Shown here: positions 24,287-33,015 of the stretch, piece by piece
Layout of the letters: the number at the start of each line of letters is the position of its first letter
Position numbering within the stretch: position 1 is the first letter of the stretch
From: Candidatus Gastranaerophilales bacterium
GTDB lineage: Bacteria; Cyanobacteriota; Vampirovibrionia; Gastranaerophilales; Gastranaerophilaceae
Direction of reading: 5' to 3'
NCBI GenBank assembly: GCA_944323685.1
Contig: CALUTJ010000020.1
Coordinates: 1-50,342 of the forward strand
DNA: 50,342 nucleotides
Program-made: the position numbers and the translations under genes
The notes under the pieces: generated by a model
Told to the model about the DNA's origin: nothing
What the model saw: only the letters and a program-made list of their open reading frames with translations
The model's database searches: none

Positions 24287-25918
24287 ATGAATCTGTTTGA
24301 TATATTTCATACAAAACAATTTGATGACAAAACTCTGTTCATACACAAAGAAAAAAAATTTTTATTAAAAGAATTTAAAAACTTTGTTGCTTCGGGTGTT
24401 GCGTTTTTAAACACTCAAAAAGCAGATAACGTAGTTATTTTAAGCAGGTGTGCGTTTGATTTTTGCGTGTGGTTTTTCTCGTGTATTTTTGCTAAAAAAA
24501 ACATATTTCTTCTCACAGACAATTCCAAGCTGAAGTATCTTGACTTTGAATACATTGTTGTTGACAAATCACTTCCACCTGCTGAACAGCCGGATTTTTT
24601 TAGGATAGAGCCTGAAAATGTTTTAATAAACTTTTATACATCAGGTTCAACTTCGCAGCCAAAAAATGTGCAAAAAACTCTTGCTAATGTGATAACAGAA
24701 GCTAATTGTCTTTATGAAGAGTTTTTTGCTTTATCAAAATGTGATAATACACAGTTCAGATTTTTAACTTCAACACATCCGCAGCATATGTTTGCTTTTT
24801 CTTTTTATTTTATGCTTCCACTATGCTTTTGGGGTTCTTTTGTGCTTGATACAACAGAAGTCTGCTATCCTGATGACGCGGATTTTAAAGACAGCGTTTT
24901 TATTTCTACACCATCGTTTCTTGAAAAATTTCAAAAATATGAAGTAAAAAACAGTTACTCGCCTTTTCTTATTTTTAGTGCAGGTGCAAAATTAAATAAC
25001 GGACTTTTTAAATATCTTAATCAGTCCGGTAATGTTGTTGATATTTACGGAAGTACTGAAACAGGTACAATAGCTTACAGAAGCTGTAGTGATGATAAAG
25101 ACTTGACTGTTTTGAACAGAGTAAAAATATCAACGGATAATAACTCTCAGCTTGTTGTATCTTCTCCGTTTTTTATTCAGGATTCTGTTACGCTCGGCGA
25201 TATTGTACAGATAAAAGATGACAAACATTTTGTACTGCGTGGCAGGGCTGACAGAGTTTTTAAAATTCAGGAAAAAAGAGTATCAGCTCCGGAGGTGGAA
25301 ACAGAACTTATAAACTCTGTGCCTCATTTGATTCAATCCTGCTGCTGTTTTAAGTCAGGTGAAAAACTTGCGTGTGCAGTTGTGCTGACAGTAAAAGGAA
25401 TCGATTTGTTTTTTGATAAAGGTAATTCAATATTAAAACTTACCTCATTTTTTAAAAACACTTTAAAAGACAGAGTGGAAATTGTTCCGCAAAAATGGAA
25501 ATTTTTGCACGAGCTTCCAAAAACCAAGACGGGTAAAATTGATACAGAAAAACTTGAAAGAATTTTTAAAACCAATATTTCAATGCCGTTTGTTTTCGAA
25601 GTACAAAAAGATTCTCACAGTGCTGTGTATGACTTAACATTCCCTTTTAGCTGCAATTTCTTTACGGGGCATTTTAACGGATTCCCTGTATTGCCGGGGG
25701 TTGTACAGCTGTATTTTGCGCATTTCTTTGCATCAGACGCTTTTGGAAACGGTGTTTCAAATGATTGTGTAAAAAAAATTAAGTTTTCAAAAATTATTAA
25801 GCCTGATGAAAAACTTAAGCTTGTATTTGAAAGAAAAAATAATTTGATAAATTATATGTATAAACGAGATGAACAAATTTGTTCAAGCGGAGTGATGACA
25901 ATAAATGAAAAAGATTGA
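24287..25918 (+). CDS. apeHI: acyl-AMP ligase-dehydratase fusion, ApeH-ApeI
   Basis: The 543-residue protein joins two pathway enzymes. Residues 1 to about 430 are an ANL adenylating enzyme, with the ATP loop YTSGSTSQPKN (around 120), YGSTETGTIAY and the C-terminal GRADRVFKIQEKRVS and KTKTGKID. In the pathway it activates the aryl acid (4-hydroxybenzoate in known cases) and loads the ACP. Residues about 437-543 are a hot-dog dehydratase with the FabA/ApeI pattern FTGHFNGFPVLPGVVQL and its catalytic His. The next gene overlaps its end by 14 bp. Confidence 0.87.
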   Translation: MNLFDIFHTKQFDDKTLFIHKEKKFLLKEFKNFVASGVAFLNTQKADNVVILSRCAFDFCVWFFSCIFAKKNIFLLTDNSKLKYLDFEYIVVDKSLPPAEQPDFFRIEPENVLINFYTSGSTSQPKNVQKTLANVITEANCLYEEFFALSKCDNTQFRFLTSTHPQHMFAFSFYFMLPLCFWGSFVLDTTEVCYPDDADFKDSVFISTPSFLEKFQKYEVKNSYSPFLIFSAGAKLNNGLFKYLNQSGNVVDIYGSTETGTIAYRSCSDDKDLTVLNRVKISTDNNSQLVVSSPFFIQDSVTLGDIVQIKDDKHFVLRGRADRVFKIQEKRVSAPEVETELINSVPHLIQSCCCFKSGEKLACAVVLTVKGIDLFFDKGNSILKLTSFFKNTLKDRVEIVPQKWKFLHELPKTKTGKIDTEKLERIFKTNISMPFVFEVQKDSHSAVYDLTFPFSCNFFTGHFNGFPVLPGVVQLYFAHFFASDAFGNGVSNDCVKKIKFSKIIKPDEKLKLVFERKNNLINYMYKRDEQICSSGVMTINEKD

Positions 25919-26321
25919 AACAACTTATAAAACACAGGTAGAATTTTATGACCTTGACCCGATGAATGTTGTCTGGCACGGAAACTATGTAAAATATCTA
26001 GAGGCTGCACGTTGTGATTTTCTTGCTAAAGTCGGCTGCACCTATGATGATATAAAAAATGCAGGTTATGCTTATCCTGTCGCAAAAATGGAGATGAAAT
26101 TTATAACTCCATGCGAATTTATGCAAAAACTCCTTATTAAAACCGAGCTGGAATCTATTGAACCGTCTTTGAATTTTAAATACACAATTCTTGACGAAAA
26201 AACCGGGGCAAAACTTTTCAGCGCAAAGACAATGCAAATCTGCATTGAAATAGCAACAAGAAAAACAGTATACACCGTACCTGATATTTTGAAAGAGAGA
26301 ATAGATAGCTATGAAAATTAA
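25905..26321 (+). CDS. apeK: 4HBT-type thioesterase, ApeK-like
   Basis: The 138-residue hot-dog thioesterase is of the YbgC/4-hydroxybenzoyl-CoA type: QVEFYDLDPMNVVWHGNYVK holds the catalytic Asp and the conserved WHGNY, followed by YLEAARCDFL. In aryl polyene clusters ApeK probably edits or releases ACP-bound chains. It overlaps apeHI by 14 bp and apeL by 11 bp. A glycosyl/acyltransferase apeJ usually stands before apeK; here no gene lies between. Confidence 0.85.
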   Translation: MKKIETTYKTQVEFYDLDPMNVVWHGNYVKYLEAARCDFLAKVGCTYDDIKNAGYAYPVAKMEMKFITPCEFMQKLLIKTELESIEPSLNFKYTILDEKTGAKLFSAKTMQICIEIATRKTVYTVPDILKERIDSYEN

Positions 26322-26859
26322 AAATATTTTATGCATTGTATTTTTGCTTCTTGTAACGGGTTTAGTCACACTGAGAGCAGACGCAGACAGTATTTTTAAC
26401 CACAAGATAACTGCTAAAGAAGCAGCAAAAAACTTGCCGGAATTTAGCGATACTTCATGCAAATTTTCTCAGGACAAAATAATTAAAAGCAGTGCATCAG
26501 AATGCGTCACCTTAAAATCCAAAGGCAACTTCAAATTTGAAAAAGATAAAGGAGTTACGTTTGAAACCACATATCCCGTAAAATCGGTAACCTCTTATAC
26601 TTCTTCGCAAAACAAACACGTAAGCTCCATTGTAAAAGCACTTGCTAACAAAAACTACACATATCTTGAAAAAAACTTTGATATTTATTTTTTACAAACT
26701 CAAGACAAACTCTGGGAACTTGCCCTGAAACCGAAAAAAGATTCTAAAGCCGCAGCCGCACTAAAGGTCATAAATATTCACGGCAAAAGTAAAATAGATA
26801 AAATGATAATAGACACCCAAAACAGCAAAACAACAATAAACTACACGGATTGCAAATAA
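26311..26859 (+). CDS. apeL: LolA-like periplasmic protein, ApeL-like
   Basis: The 182-residue protein has an N-terminal signal (about residues 1-25) and a LolA/LolB-like fold, seen in CKFSQDKIIKSS, SKGNFKFEKDKGVTFET and the TTYPVKSVTS strand. LolA-type proteins carry lipids across the periplasm. Paired with the MMPL exporter it is expected to receive the polyene lipid. Sequence similarity to true LolA is low, so the call leans on gene order. Confidence 0.75.
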   Translation: MKIKNILCIVFLLLVTGLVTLRADADSIFNHKITAKEAAKNLPEFSDTSCKFSQDKIIKSSASECVTLKSKGNFKFEKDKGVTFETTYPVKSVTSYTSSQNKHVSSIVKALANKNYTYLEKNFDIYFLQTQDKLWELALKPKKDSKAAAALKVINIHGKSKIDKMIIDTQNSKTTINYTDCK

Positions 26860-29045
26860 TGAAAAGCCGCATACTTGATATATTAAGAGTATTATTTGTT
26901 GCAGTAATTTTAGTACTGTCAGTTGTTGTTTTTTTCAACCCTAAAAAGACAGAAACAAACATACTTAAAGCAGTGCTTACGGACAATCAAAACGACAGGA
27001 TTCTTGTTGATTTGAGCAAACGTAATTCCAATAAAATCAATATTATTTTTGAAAGCGATAATTTTGACAACCTTGACAACGCTTACAAAGATTTTTTTGA
27101 CAGGCTGGATAAAAACTCTTTTTATCTTAACGAAACAGAGATTACTGGCGTGCTTGACACCTACAAGAAATATCCTGACAACTTTCTTTCAGATAACACC
27201 CGCAAACTTCTTAAAGAAAAAAACTATGATGCAATCGTACAACAGTCTTACGAAAGATTGTATAACCCTATCGGGCTTACACTTTTACCTCTGGAAAAAG
27301 ACGCATTTCTTCTGCTTACGGATTATATAATCGGCCTCTCTGCACCAAATAGTGCACAGGATGGCGAAATTGACGGTAAAGATTATAAAACAGCAAGCTT
27401 TTATATAAAAAAAGAACTGGCGCTTTCTCCGACTCTGCTTAATGAGCGGATGACGGAGCTTGTTGCGTTAAAAGACTCCGTATCGGACGAAGACGTGAAA
27501 ATCTATATAGCCGGTGCTCCCGTGCATACGTATTATGCAAGTTCCAAATCAATGAAAGAAATTAATCTTATATGTATGCTGTCATCTTTGTTTATTATAT
27601 TGCTTTGCAAATTTTATTTTAATTCGTTTAAGATTCTTTTGCCAATCGGAGCAAGTCTGGCTCTTGCAATGTATTTAGGGTATCTTGTCACCTGTATGTT
27701 CTTTGATTCAATACACATATTAACCTTTGTTTTTGCATCCACACTGATTGGCATTTGCGTAGATTACTGTTTGCATTATTTTGCACATAACAAAGATTTA
27801 ATCCGAATTTTACCCAGCCTCACACAAAGCCTTCTAACAACGGTTTGTGCTTTTGCAATTTTGCTGTTTTCAAACATGGAACTTTTAAAACAGATTTCAA
27901 TATACACAATCACCGGACTTGTGTGCGTTTATCTTGTAGTTGTGCTTTTTTACCCGTTGTTATGCAAAGATATTGAACTCACAAAAATGAAAACACTAAA
28001 ATTTCCGGCTATAGCGGACAAAATAAAATACACAATTATCACTGTTATGGCGATTGTTGCAATAAGCGGGTTGTTCAACATAAAATTTAACGATGACATT
28101 AAAGATATGTATATCCCGCCAAAATCTCTTGCTTCCGCTGAGAAGCTGTATGCACAATTGTCAGGCAGCGGATTCAACCCTGATTTTATAATAGTTAATG
28201 CAAAAGATACACAGAGCCTGCTTGAAAAAGAAGAAACAATAACTCAAAAACTATTTGAAAACAATATAGAATACTATGCCCTGAGCCGTTTTGTTCCGTC
28301 AATAAAAACGCAGAAAGAAAATAAATCACTGGTAAAAAAACTTTATAAAAATTCTTTAAAATCTTATGCAGGTCCTTTTTTGAGTGAAAAAACGATTAAA
28401 GATATTTTAAATACAAAACAAGAACAAAATTTCCTCACACCCGACAATACAAATCTTTCAATGTTAAAAGACTTTTTATACAATGATACAACCTCTGTAA
28501 TTGTTGTTAACGCTGAAAGTGAAAAAGAAAAAGTTATAAAACAAATTGCGAACAAATCAGCTGCAACTTTGATTAACTTAAAAGAAGATATTTCTCAAAA
28601 AGTCGGCAGCTGCCGCAAAGCCTGTCTTATCCTTTTTGCACCGGCTGTTATTGTATTATTTTTGATTTTAGCATTTATATATAAACCTAAAAACGCCTTA
28701 AAAATAATATTTCCTTCATTTTTCGGCGCAATGTTTTCAATAGGGTTAATAGGTCTGTCGGGCAAGGGGTTGAATCTGTTTCATGTGCTTGCTTTGTTTT
28801 TGATAATAGGTTTTACAATGGATTATTCAATTTTCCGTTTTAACGGCTCAAGCAGTTCAAACTCAAAAGCTGCTGTATTGATATCTTGCGCAACAAGCGT
28901 ATTTTCGTTCTTTTTGCTTTCAATGACAAGCTTTAAATTAATAAGTTCGCTTGGTTTTATTCTCTGGGTTGGGCTTTTAAGCTCATATATTTTAAGCGTT
29001 TTACTTATATCACAGTCTTCTTGCGAACAAACACAAAGACAGTAG
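26859..29045 (+). CDS. apeM: MMPL-family exporter, ApeM-like
   Basis: The 728-residue RND/MMPL protein has one membrane helix at about 9-28, a periplasmic domain, a five-helix block (about 235-370), a second periplasmic domain and a second block (about 590-720), as in two-repeat Patched-like transporters. Conserved-looking FASTLIGICVDYCLHY and FLIIGFTMDYSIFRFN carry the Asp residues of the proton path. The ATG at 26859 overlaps the apeL stop (TAATG); a TTG three codons upstream is less likely. Its 3' end runs 223 bp antisense into the transferase gene at 28823. Confidence 0.86.
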   Translation: MKSRILDILRVLFVAVILVLSVVVFFNPKKTETNILKAVLTDNQNDRILVDLSKRNSNKINIIFESDNFDNLDNAYKDFFDRLDKNSFYLNETEITGVLDTYKKYPDNFLSDNTRKLLKEKNYDAIVQQSYERLYNPIGLTLLPLEKDAFLLLTDYIIGLSAPNSAQDGEIDGKDYKTASFYIKKELALSPTLLNERMTELVALKDSVSDEDVKIYIAGAPVHTYYASSKSMKEINLICMLSSLFIILLCKFYFNSFKILLPIGASLALAMYLGYLVTCMFFDSIHILTFVFASTLIGICVDYCLHYFAHNKDLIRILPSLTQSLLTTVCAFAILLFSNMELLKQISIYTITGLVCVYLVVVLFYPLLCKDIELTKMKTLKFPAIADKIKYTIITVMAIVAISGLFNIKFNDDIKDMYIPPKSLASAEKLYAQLSGSGFNPDFIIVNAKDTQSLLEKEETITQKLFENNIEYYALSRFVPSIKTQKENKSLVKKLYKNSLKSYAGPFLSEKTIKDILNTKQEQNFLTPDNTNLSMLKDFLYNDTTSVIVVNAESEKEKVIKQIANKSAATLINLKEDISQKVGSCRKACLILFAPAVIVLFLILAFIYKPKNALKIIFPSFFGAMFSIGLIGLSGKGLNLFHVLALFLIIGFTMDYSIFRFNGSSSSNSKAAVLISCATSVFSFFLLSMTSFKLISSLGFILWVGLLSSYILSVLLISQSSCEQTQRQ

Positions 29046-29503
29046 TCTTTTTGAAACAACGCATTCATCTTTGATTTTACATCAGATTGCAATTTTATTC
29101 CTGCTTCATAACCCGTCCAGAACTTATAAAACCCTATTCTGTCAGGATTTTCAACTTCAAGATTGTAGTGTTCAAAAAGTTTTTTAAAATCTCTTTGTTT
29201 CATTAATTCCAAATCTATTGAAACATTTGATTTGTCAAAAACAGCCATAACATAACTGTGTGAATGAGTCAGACTAAAACAAATATCATTATTTTCAATA
29301 TACGGTTTTTTGTTTTTGAGTAAAATTTTAGGGTTATCAATGCCAAAACGATTTTTTAATACATATTGTATCAAAAAGCGGCCGAGACAAAACTCTGTTT
29401 TACGTTTATCAGAGGCAAAATTGTTCCACTCTAAAAAAGCATAAAGCGATGATTTATCAATGTTTTTTAAAAATTCGTCAATTTTTATGAAATAAATTTC
29501 CAT
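28823..29503 (-). CDS. 4'-phosphopantetheinyl transferase, Sfp type
   Basis: The 226-residue protein is the likely activator of the two cluster ACPs. Motifs: RFLIQYVLKNRFG, FSLTHSHSYVM, then VSIDLE with metal ligands D97 and E99, and FWTGYEAGIKL with E133. Where most family members have Lys (WTxKEA) this one has Tyr. The last ~73 residues are encoded opposite the apeM 3' end; the part up to about KIYEL looks like a normal family C-terminus and the rest may be run-on. A promoter (TTGCTT-17-TAAGAT) ends six bases before the ATG. Confidence 0.85.
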   Translation of the reverse strand: MEIYFIKIDEFLKNIDKSSLYAFLEWNNFASDKRKTEFCLGRFLIQYVLKNRFGIDNPKILLKNKKPYIENNDICFSLTHSHSYVMAVFDKSNVSIDLELMKQRDFKKLFEHYNLEVENPDRIGFYKFWTGYEAGIKLQSDVKSKMNALFQKDYCLCVCSQEDCDISKTLKIYELKSPTQRIKPSELINLKLVIESKKNENTLVAQDINTAAFEFELLEPLKRKIE

Positions 29504-29511
29504 GGTATAAT
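29503..29511 (+). promoter_or_regulatory. extended -10 promoter of the methyltransferase gene
   Basis: TGGTATAAT is a perfect extended -10 box; -35 is poor. The ATG at 29523 follows after 11 bases, leaving a leader of only about five. It overlaps the start codon of the divergent transferase gene. Confidence 0.5.
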
Positions 29512-29538
29512 CTTAAGCAATTATGGAGCAAAAAGCAA
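29510..29538 (-). promoter_or_regulatory. promoter of the phosphopantetheinyl transferase gene
   Basis: -35 TTGCTT (complement of 29533-29538), 17-bp spacer, -10 TAAGAT (complement of 29510-29515), then six bases to the ATG at 29503. It fits the leaderless pattern seen at apeE and apeC. It overlaps the start of the divergent gene. Confidence 0.45.
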
Positions 29539-30647
29539 TGCAATCAGAGCGTGAAACCTACAGAAGACAGCGAAAAAATAAAAAATCAAAAGTAGAGGTG
29601 CTTACAGAGGCTCAAAAAATAGCATTTGCGCCGATGACATTTCAGGCACTTGCTGCGTTGATAGATTTTAATATACTGCAAACAATAAGCCAAACTCCGC
29701 TGACAAGAGAAGAAGTTATGCAAAAATGCAACCTGTCAAAATACACTGTGTATACACTTTTTGATGCAGCACTGTACGCAGGATTGATAAAAAAAGATGA
29801 ACAGGGTGCATACAGTGCAACAGACCTCGGTGAGGCTTTCTTGCTTGACCCGATGACAAAGGCAAATTTTAATTTTATAAAAGATGTATGCTACTTAGGT
29901 GCACACGAGCTTAAAGAATCGTTTGCAAAAAACACTCCGGTCGGGCTTCAAAAACACTATATTGATTCAAAAACAATTTATGAAATTTTGCCACAATTGC
30001 CGCAGCAGATGTTAAAAAGCTGGTACGAGTTCGACCATTACTATTCTGATGACTGTTTTGGCGAGGTTTTAAAAATCATGTTCAATCCGAAACCCGCAAA
30101 GGTTTTTGACATAGGCGGAAATACAGGCAAGTTTGAGCGGGCATGTCTTGCTTTTGACGGTGATTGTATTGTTAACATGATTGATTTGCCGCCCAATATT
30201 GAAGTTGCAAAGGCAAAATTTGAACAAGAAAAAGCTGATTTTAACAGACTCAAATTCCATGCGCTTGACATATTAAAACAAGAAAATAATCTTCCGGATA
30301 TGACCGGTTCTGACGCCAAGAACACGATTGTTTTAATGAGTCAGTTTTTAGATTGCTTTTCAGAAGAGCAGATTCTTCATATTTTAAACAAGGTGGGCGA
30401 AAAAATTAACGAGTATACAAGAGTGTATATTCTCGAGCCGTTTATTGATAATCAATTATTCACCGGTGCCGCATATTCACTCGCTCATATATCGCTTTAC
30501 TTTACCTGTATGGCCAACGGATGCAGCAAAATGTACAACGAAGCGGATATGAAAGATATAATTAAAAAATCCAACCTGAAAGTAAACAGAGCTTTTTATA
30601 ATATCGGAAAATATGATTACACACTGCTTGAGTGCATAAAAGCTTAG
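29523..30647 (+). CDS. SAM-dependent O-methyltransferase with winged-helix domain
   Basis: The 374-residue protein has an N-terminal dimerisation/winged-helix part (about residues 35-110; PLTREEVMQKCNLSKYTVYTL) and a class I Rossmann part with the SAM motif VFDIGGNTGKFE near 194-205, then MIDLPPNIEVAK. This is the layout of plant-type small-molecule O-methyltransferases. In aryl polyene clusters a methyltransferase modifies the aryl head group; that is the expected job here. A Lys/Arg-rich N-terminus of ~25 residues is unusual. The acyltransferase gene follows after 18 bp. Confidence 0.8.
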   Translation: MEQKAMQSERETYRRQRKNKKSKVEVLTEAQKIAFAPMTFQALAALIDFNILQTISQTPLTREEVMQKCNLSKYTVYTLFDAALYAGLIKKDEQGAYSATDLGEAFLLDPMTKANFNFIKDVCYLGAHELKESFAKNTPVGLQKHYIDSKTIYEILPQLPQQMLKSWYEFDHYYSDDCFGEVLKIMFNPKPAKVFDIGGNTGKFERACLAFDGDCIVNMIDLPPNIEVAKAKFEQEKADFNRLKFHALDILKQENNLPDMTGSDAKNTIVLMSQFLDCFSEEQILHILNKVGEKINEYTRVYILEPFIDNQLFTGAAYSLAHISLYFTCMANGCSKMYNEADMKDIIKKSNLKVNRAFYNIGKYDYTLLECIKA

Positions 30648-30665
30648 ATATCACGGAGTTTTAAA

Positions 30666-31622
30666 ATGTCTGAAAAACAAAAGTGGTATCAAATGAAAGA
30701 GCGTGCCGCAGGAGAAAAACGACTGTTGTTTATGTGGTATGTCTATAAATTTATCGGTAAAAAGGCAGTTTGTTTTTTGACGTTTTTTGTCTGTTTATGC
30801 ACTTTTCTTGCAGCTAAACAGGTAAGAAATTACGCAAAAAACAATCTAAAAACAATTTTTGATTACTGTTTACAAAACGGTTATAAAACTGTTAAACCTT
30901 CACTGATTAACTGCTTTAAAAATGTTTTTAACTACGCTCTGTCCCTTGTTGATAATATGCAAATATTTGCCGGTGATTTTAACGTAGAAAACATATTTTT
31001 TGACAGCGAAAACGACAAAAAAATGTTTTATGATGACATAAGAGCCCGCAAAGGTATTTTCTTTATTTGTTCCCACACAGGCAATATAAATGTCTTGAGA
31101 ATGTTTTTTAAAAACCAAGACCCTTACGAACGTTCAGACGTTAACGTATTTTTAAGTCAACAACAGTGCAAGGTGTTTAACACTTTTTTGAAAAAAGTTT
31201 ATGAAACCGGCAAAAAGAAAATGCACAATACCGTCTCGCTGTATCCTGTTGAAGAAATAGACATTGAAACTTCAATAGAATTGAAAGAAAAACTCGACAA
31301 AGGTGAAATTGCTTTTATGGCCGGCGACAGGCTGTCATCAGGCACATCTAATTTGACTTTTAAACACAAATTTTTCGGCAAGGAAATTGAATTTCCCGCA
31401 GGCACTTTCAAAATGGCACAGCTGATGGAAACACCTGTGTATTTTATTTGTGCGCTTAAAGAAAAAAATGACTCTTACAAGGTTTATCTAAAAAAATTCT
31501 CTGCGGTTTCAACCAAAAAAGAAACGCTGCAAAAAATGGAACACGAATACGTGGAATTTATAGAGCAAATAACAGTGCACGACCCGCTTCAGTTTTACCA
31601 TTTTTATTCGCTCTTTTCTTAA
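30666..31622 (+). CDS. LpxL-like lipid acyltransferase (ApeJ acyltransferase-domain type)
   Basis: The 318-residue protein belongs to the lysophospholipid/lipid A acyltransferase type (COG4261 style). It has a membrane segment at about 36-54, the HX-type motif ICSHTGNINVLR (around 137) and MAGDRLSSGTSN with the family GDR. In known aryl polyene clusters ApeJ is a glycosyltransferase joined to such an acyltransferase; here only the acyltransferase part is present, and no glycosyltransferase domain is found in the cluster. It is the last cluster gene, with GGAG before its ATG. Confidence 0.78.
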   Translation: MSEKQKWYQMKERAAGEKRLLFMWYVYKFIGKKAVCFLTFFVCLCTFLAAKQVRNYAKNNLKTIFDYCLQNGYKTVKPSLINCFKNVFNYALSLVDNMQIFAGDFNVENIFFDSENDKKMFYDDIRARKGIFFICSHTGNINVLRMFFKNQDPYERSDVNVFLSQQQCKVFNTFLKKVYETGKKKMHNTVSLYPVEEIDIETSIELKEKLDKGEIAFMAGDRLSSGTSNLTFKHKFFGKEIEFPAGTFKMAQLMETPVYFICALKEKNDSYKVYLKKFSAVSTKKETLQKMEHEYVEFIEQITVHDPLQFYHFYSLFS

Positions 31623-31718
31623 AAGAGTGTGTATAAGTGTAAAATAAAACTAAAAAAATCTAAAAAAACATTCGTTTTCTTTATATCATATTTCTTACTG
31701 AGGTAATTTTATAATCAA

Positions 31719-33014
31719 ATGAAAAAGTTTCTTACAATACTATTTTGTACACTATTTTTTACCCCGTCAGCTGAGGCATTTGAAGAAATAATTGCGCTGG
31801 AAACAGAAACAAAACCGTCTTTTAGCTCAACTGTTCTTGATAACGAAGAATCTGACGACAACCCTGTTGTAAAAATAGAGGACAGCACAATTTATAAACA
31901 AGAAGAATCGCAATTAAGGCTAAAAAGCGGAATTGCTGACTACAACCCTGAAACAGCAAGCGCATATCCCGGCATGTTTTTGCTAAATATTTTGAAAGAC
32001 TCGGCAAAAGACATAAAAGAACTCGAGGTGGAAAGAACAGACGTCCCATCGCAGCTGTTAAAAGATAAATTGACTTTTAATTTTGAAAAAGGGCCGTTAG
32101 AGAGTTTGCATCTGTGGTCTGCGTATCAGATGGATTTTTCAACAAATATACCGGAGTCCGGCGATACAGATTCAAACTTTAATGTCGGGTTGATAAATAT
32201 TCTTTTTGACGGGAAATTTAAAGGCGGAAAAGAAAATTTCAGGGTAATGCTTGATCCGACACACAGAAGCAGCCATCCGGCTTTTATGCAGACATTTTTT
32301 CAGGATTTGTACGTAGAATCAACAAGAATACCTCACCACAAAATATTGATAGGCAATTCCCGTCCGGGAGTCGGTATAGAAGGGGCACAATCTCCTTATA
32401 CCCTGTCTTTTATAAATCGTTCGCAGATTTCAAGAAATTTTTCAAACATGCGTAAATTCGGGGTAAGGTTAAAAGGGGATTATTCACTTGCCGACTATGA
32501 CCTCGGGGTATACAGTTCTTCTACCAACTTCACTTCGTTTTTTCCGGGACATGAGTTTGACGCGTGGCTCAACCTTAAGCCGCTGGGAAAAACTGACGGC
32601 AAATACGGCAAACTTGTGACAGGCGCCGGTATCCAATCAGGTGAAAAACACGGAACAAGCTATTATTTAACCGGTGCATATGCAGGATATTCTTATAAAA
32701 AATTCTGGACAAAATTTGAATACGCCCGTGCAAACGGTTCTAACGGCGGTTCGGGGTTGACAAATGCCAGGGCACAGGGGTTGTTTGTAACTGCGGGGTA
32801 TTTTTTAACCAAAAAGCTTGAGCTTCTGGCAAGATATGACCACTTTGACCCCGACAGAGATACCTCGAACAATAACCGAAAAGAAATCACTCTGGGCACA
32901 AACTATTATCTAAAAGGACAGGCGCTAAAGCTTATTTTTAACTATGTTTTTTGCAAAAATGACGCAGCGGACGACTCTCACAGGCTGATGGTCGGCACAC
33001 AATTTATACTGTAG
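31719..33014 (+). CDS. outer-membrane beta-barrel (porin-like) protein
   Basis: The 431-residue protein has a clear signal peptide (cleavage near SAEA-F, residue 20), an acidic spacer and then a long region of alternating strands with aromatic girdle residues (LHLWSAYQMDFS, VKLKGDYSLADYDLGVYSS-like segments, YYLTGAYAGYSYKKFW). It ends in a typical barrel-closing strand, LMVGTQFIL. Porin-like is as far as the sequence allows; a specific substrate cannot be named. A TATAAT lies only three bases before the ATG. Its stop is one base from that of the convergent gene. Confidence 0.75.
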   Translation: MKKFLTILFCTLFFTPSAEAFEEIIALETETKPSFSSTVLDNEESDDNPVVKIEDSTIYKQEESQLRLKSGIADYNPETASAYPGMFLLNILKDSAKDIKELEVERTDVPSQLLKDKLTFNFEKGPLESLHLWSAYQMDFSTNIPESGDTDSNFNVGLINILFDGKFKGGKENFRVMLDPTHRSSHPAFMQTFFQDLYVESTRIPHHKILIGNSRPGVGIEGAQSPYTLSFINRSQISRNFSNMRKFGVRLKGDYSLADYDLGVYSSSTNFTSFFPGHEFDAWLNLKPLGKTDGKYGKLVTGAGIQSGEKHGTSYYLTGAYAGYSYKKFWTKFEYARANGSNGGSGLTNARAQGLFVTAGYFLTKKLELLARYDHFDPDRDTSNNNRKEITLGTNYYLKGQALKLIFNYVFCKNDAADDSHRLMVGTQFIL

Positions 33015-33015
33015 T

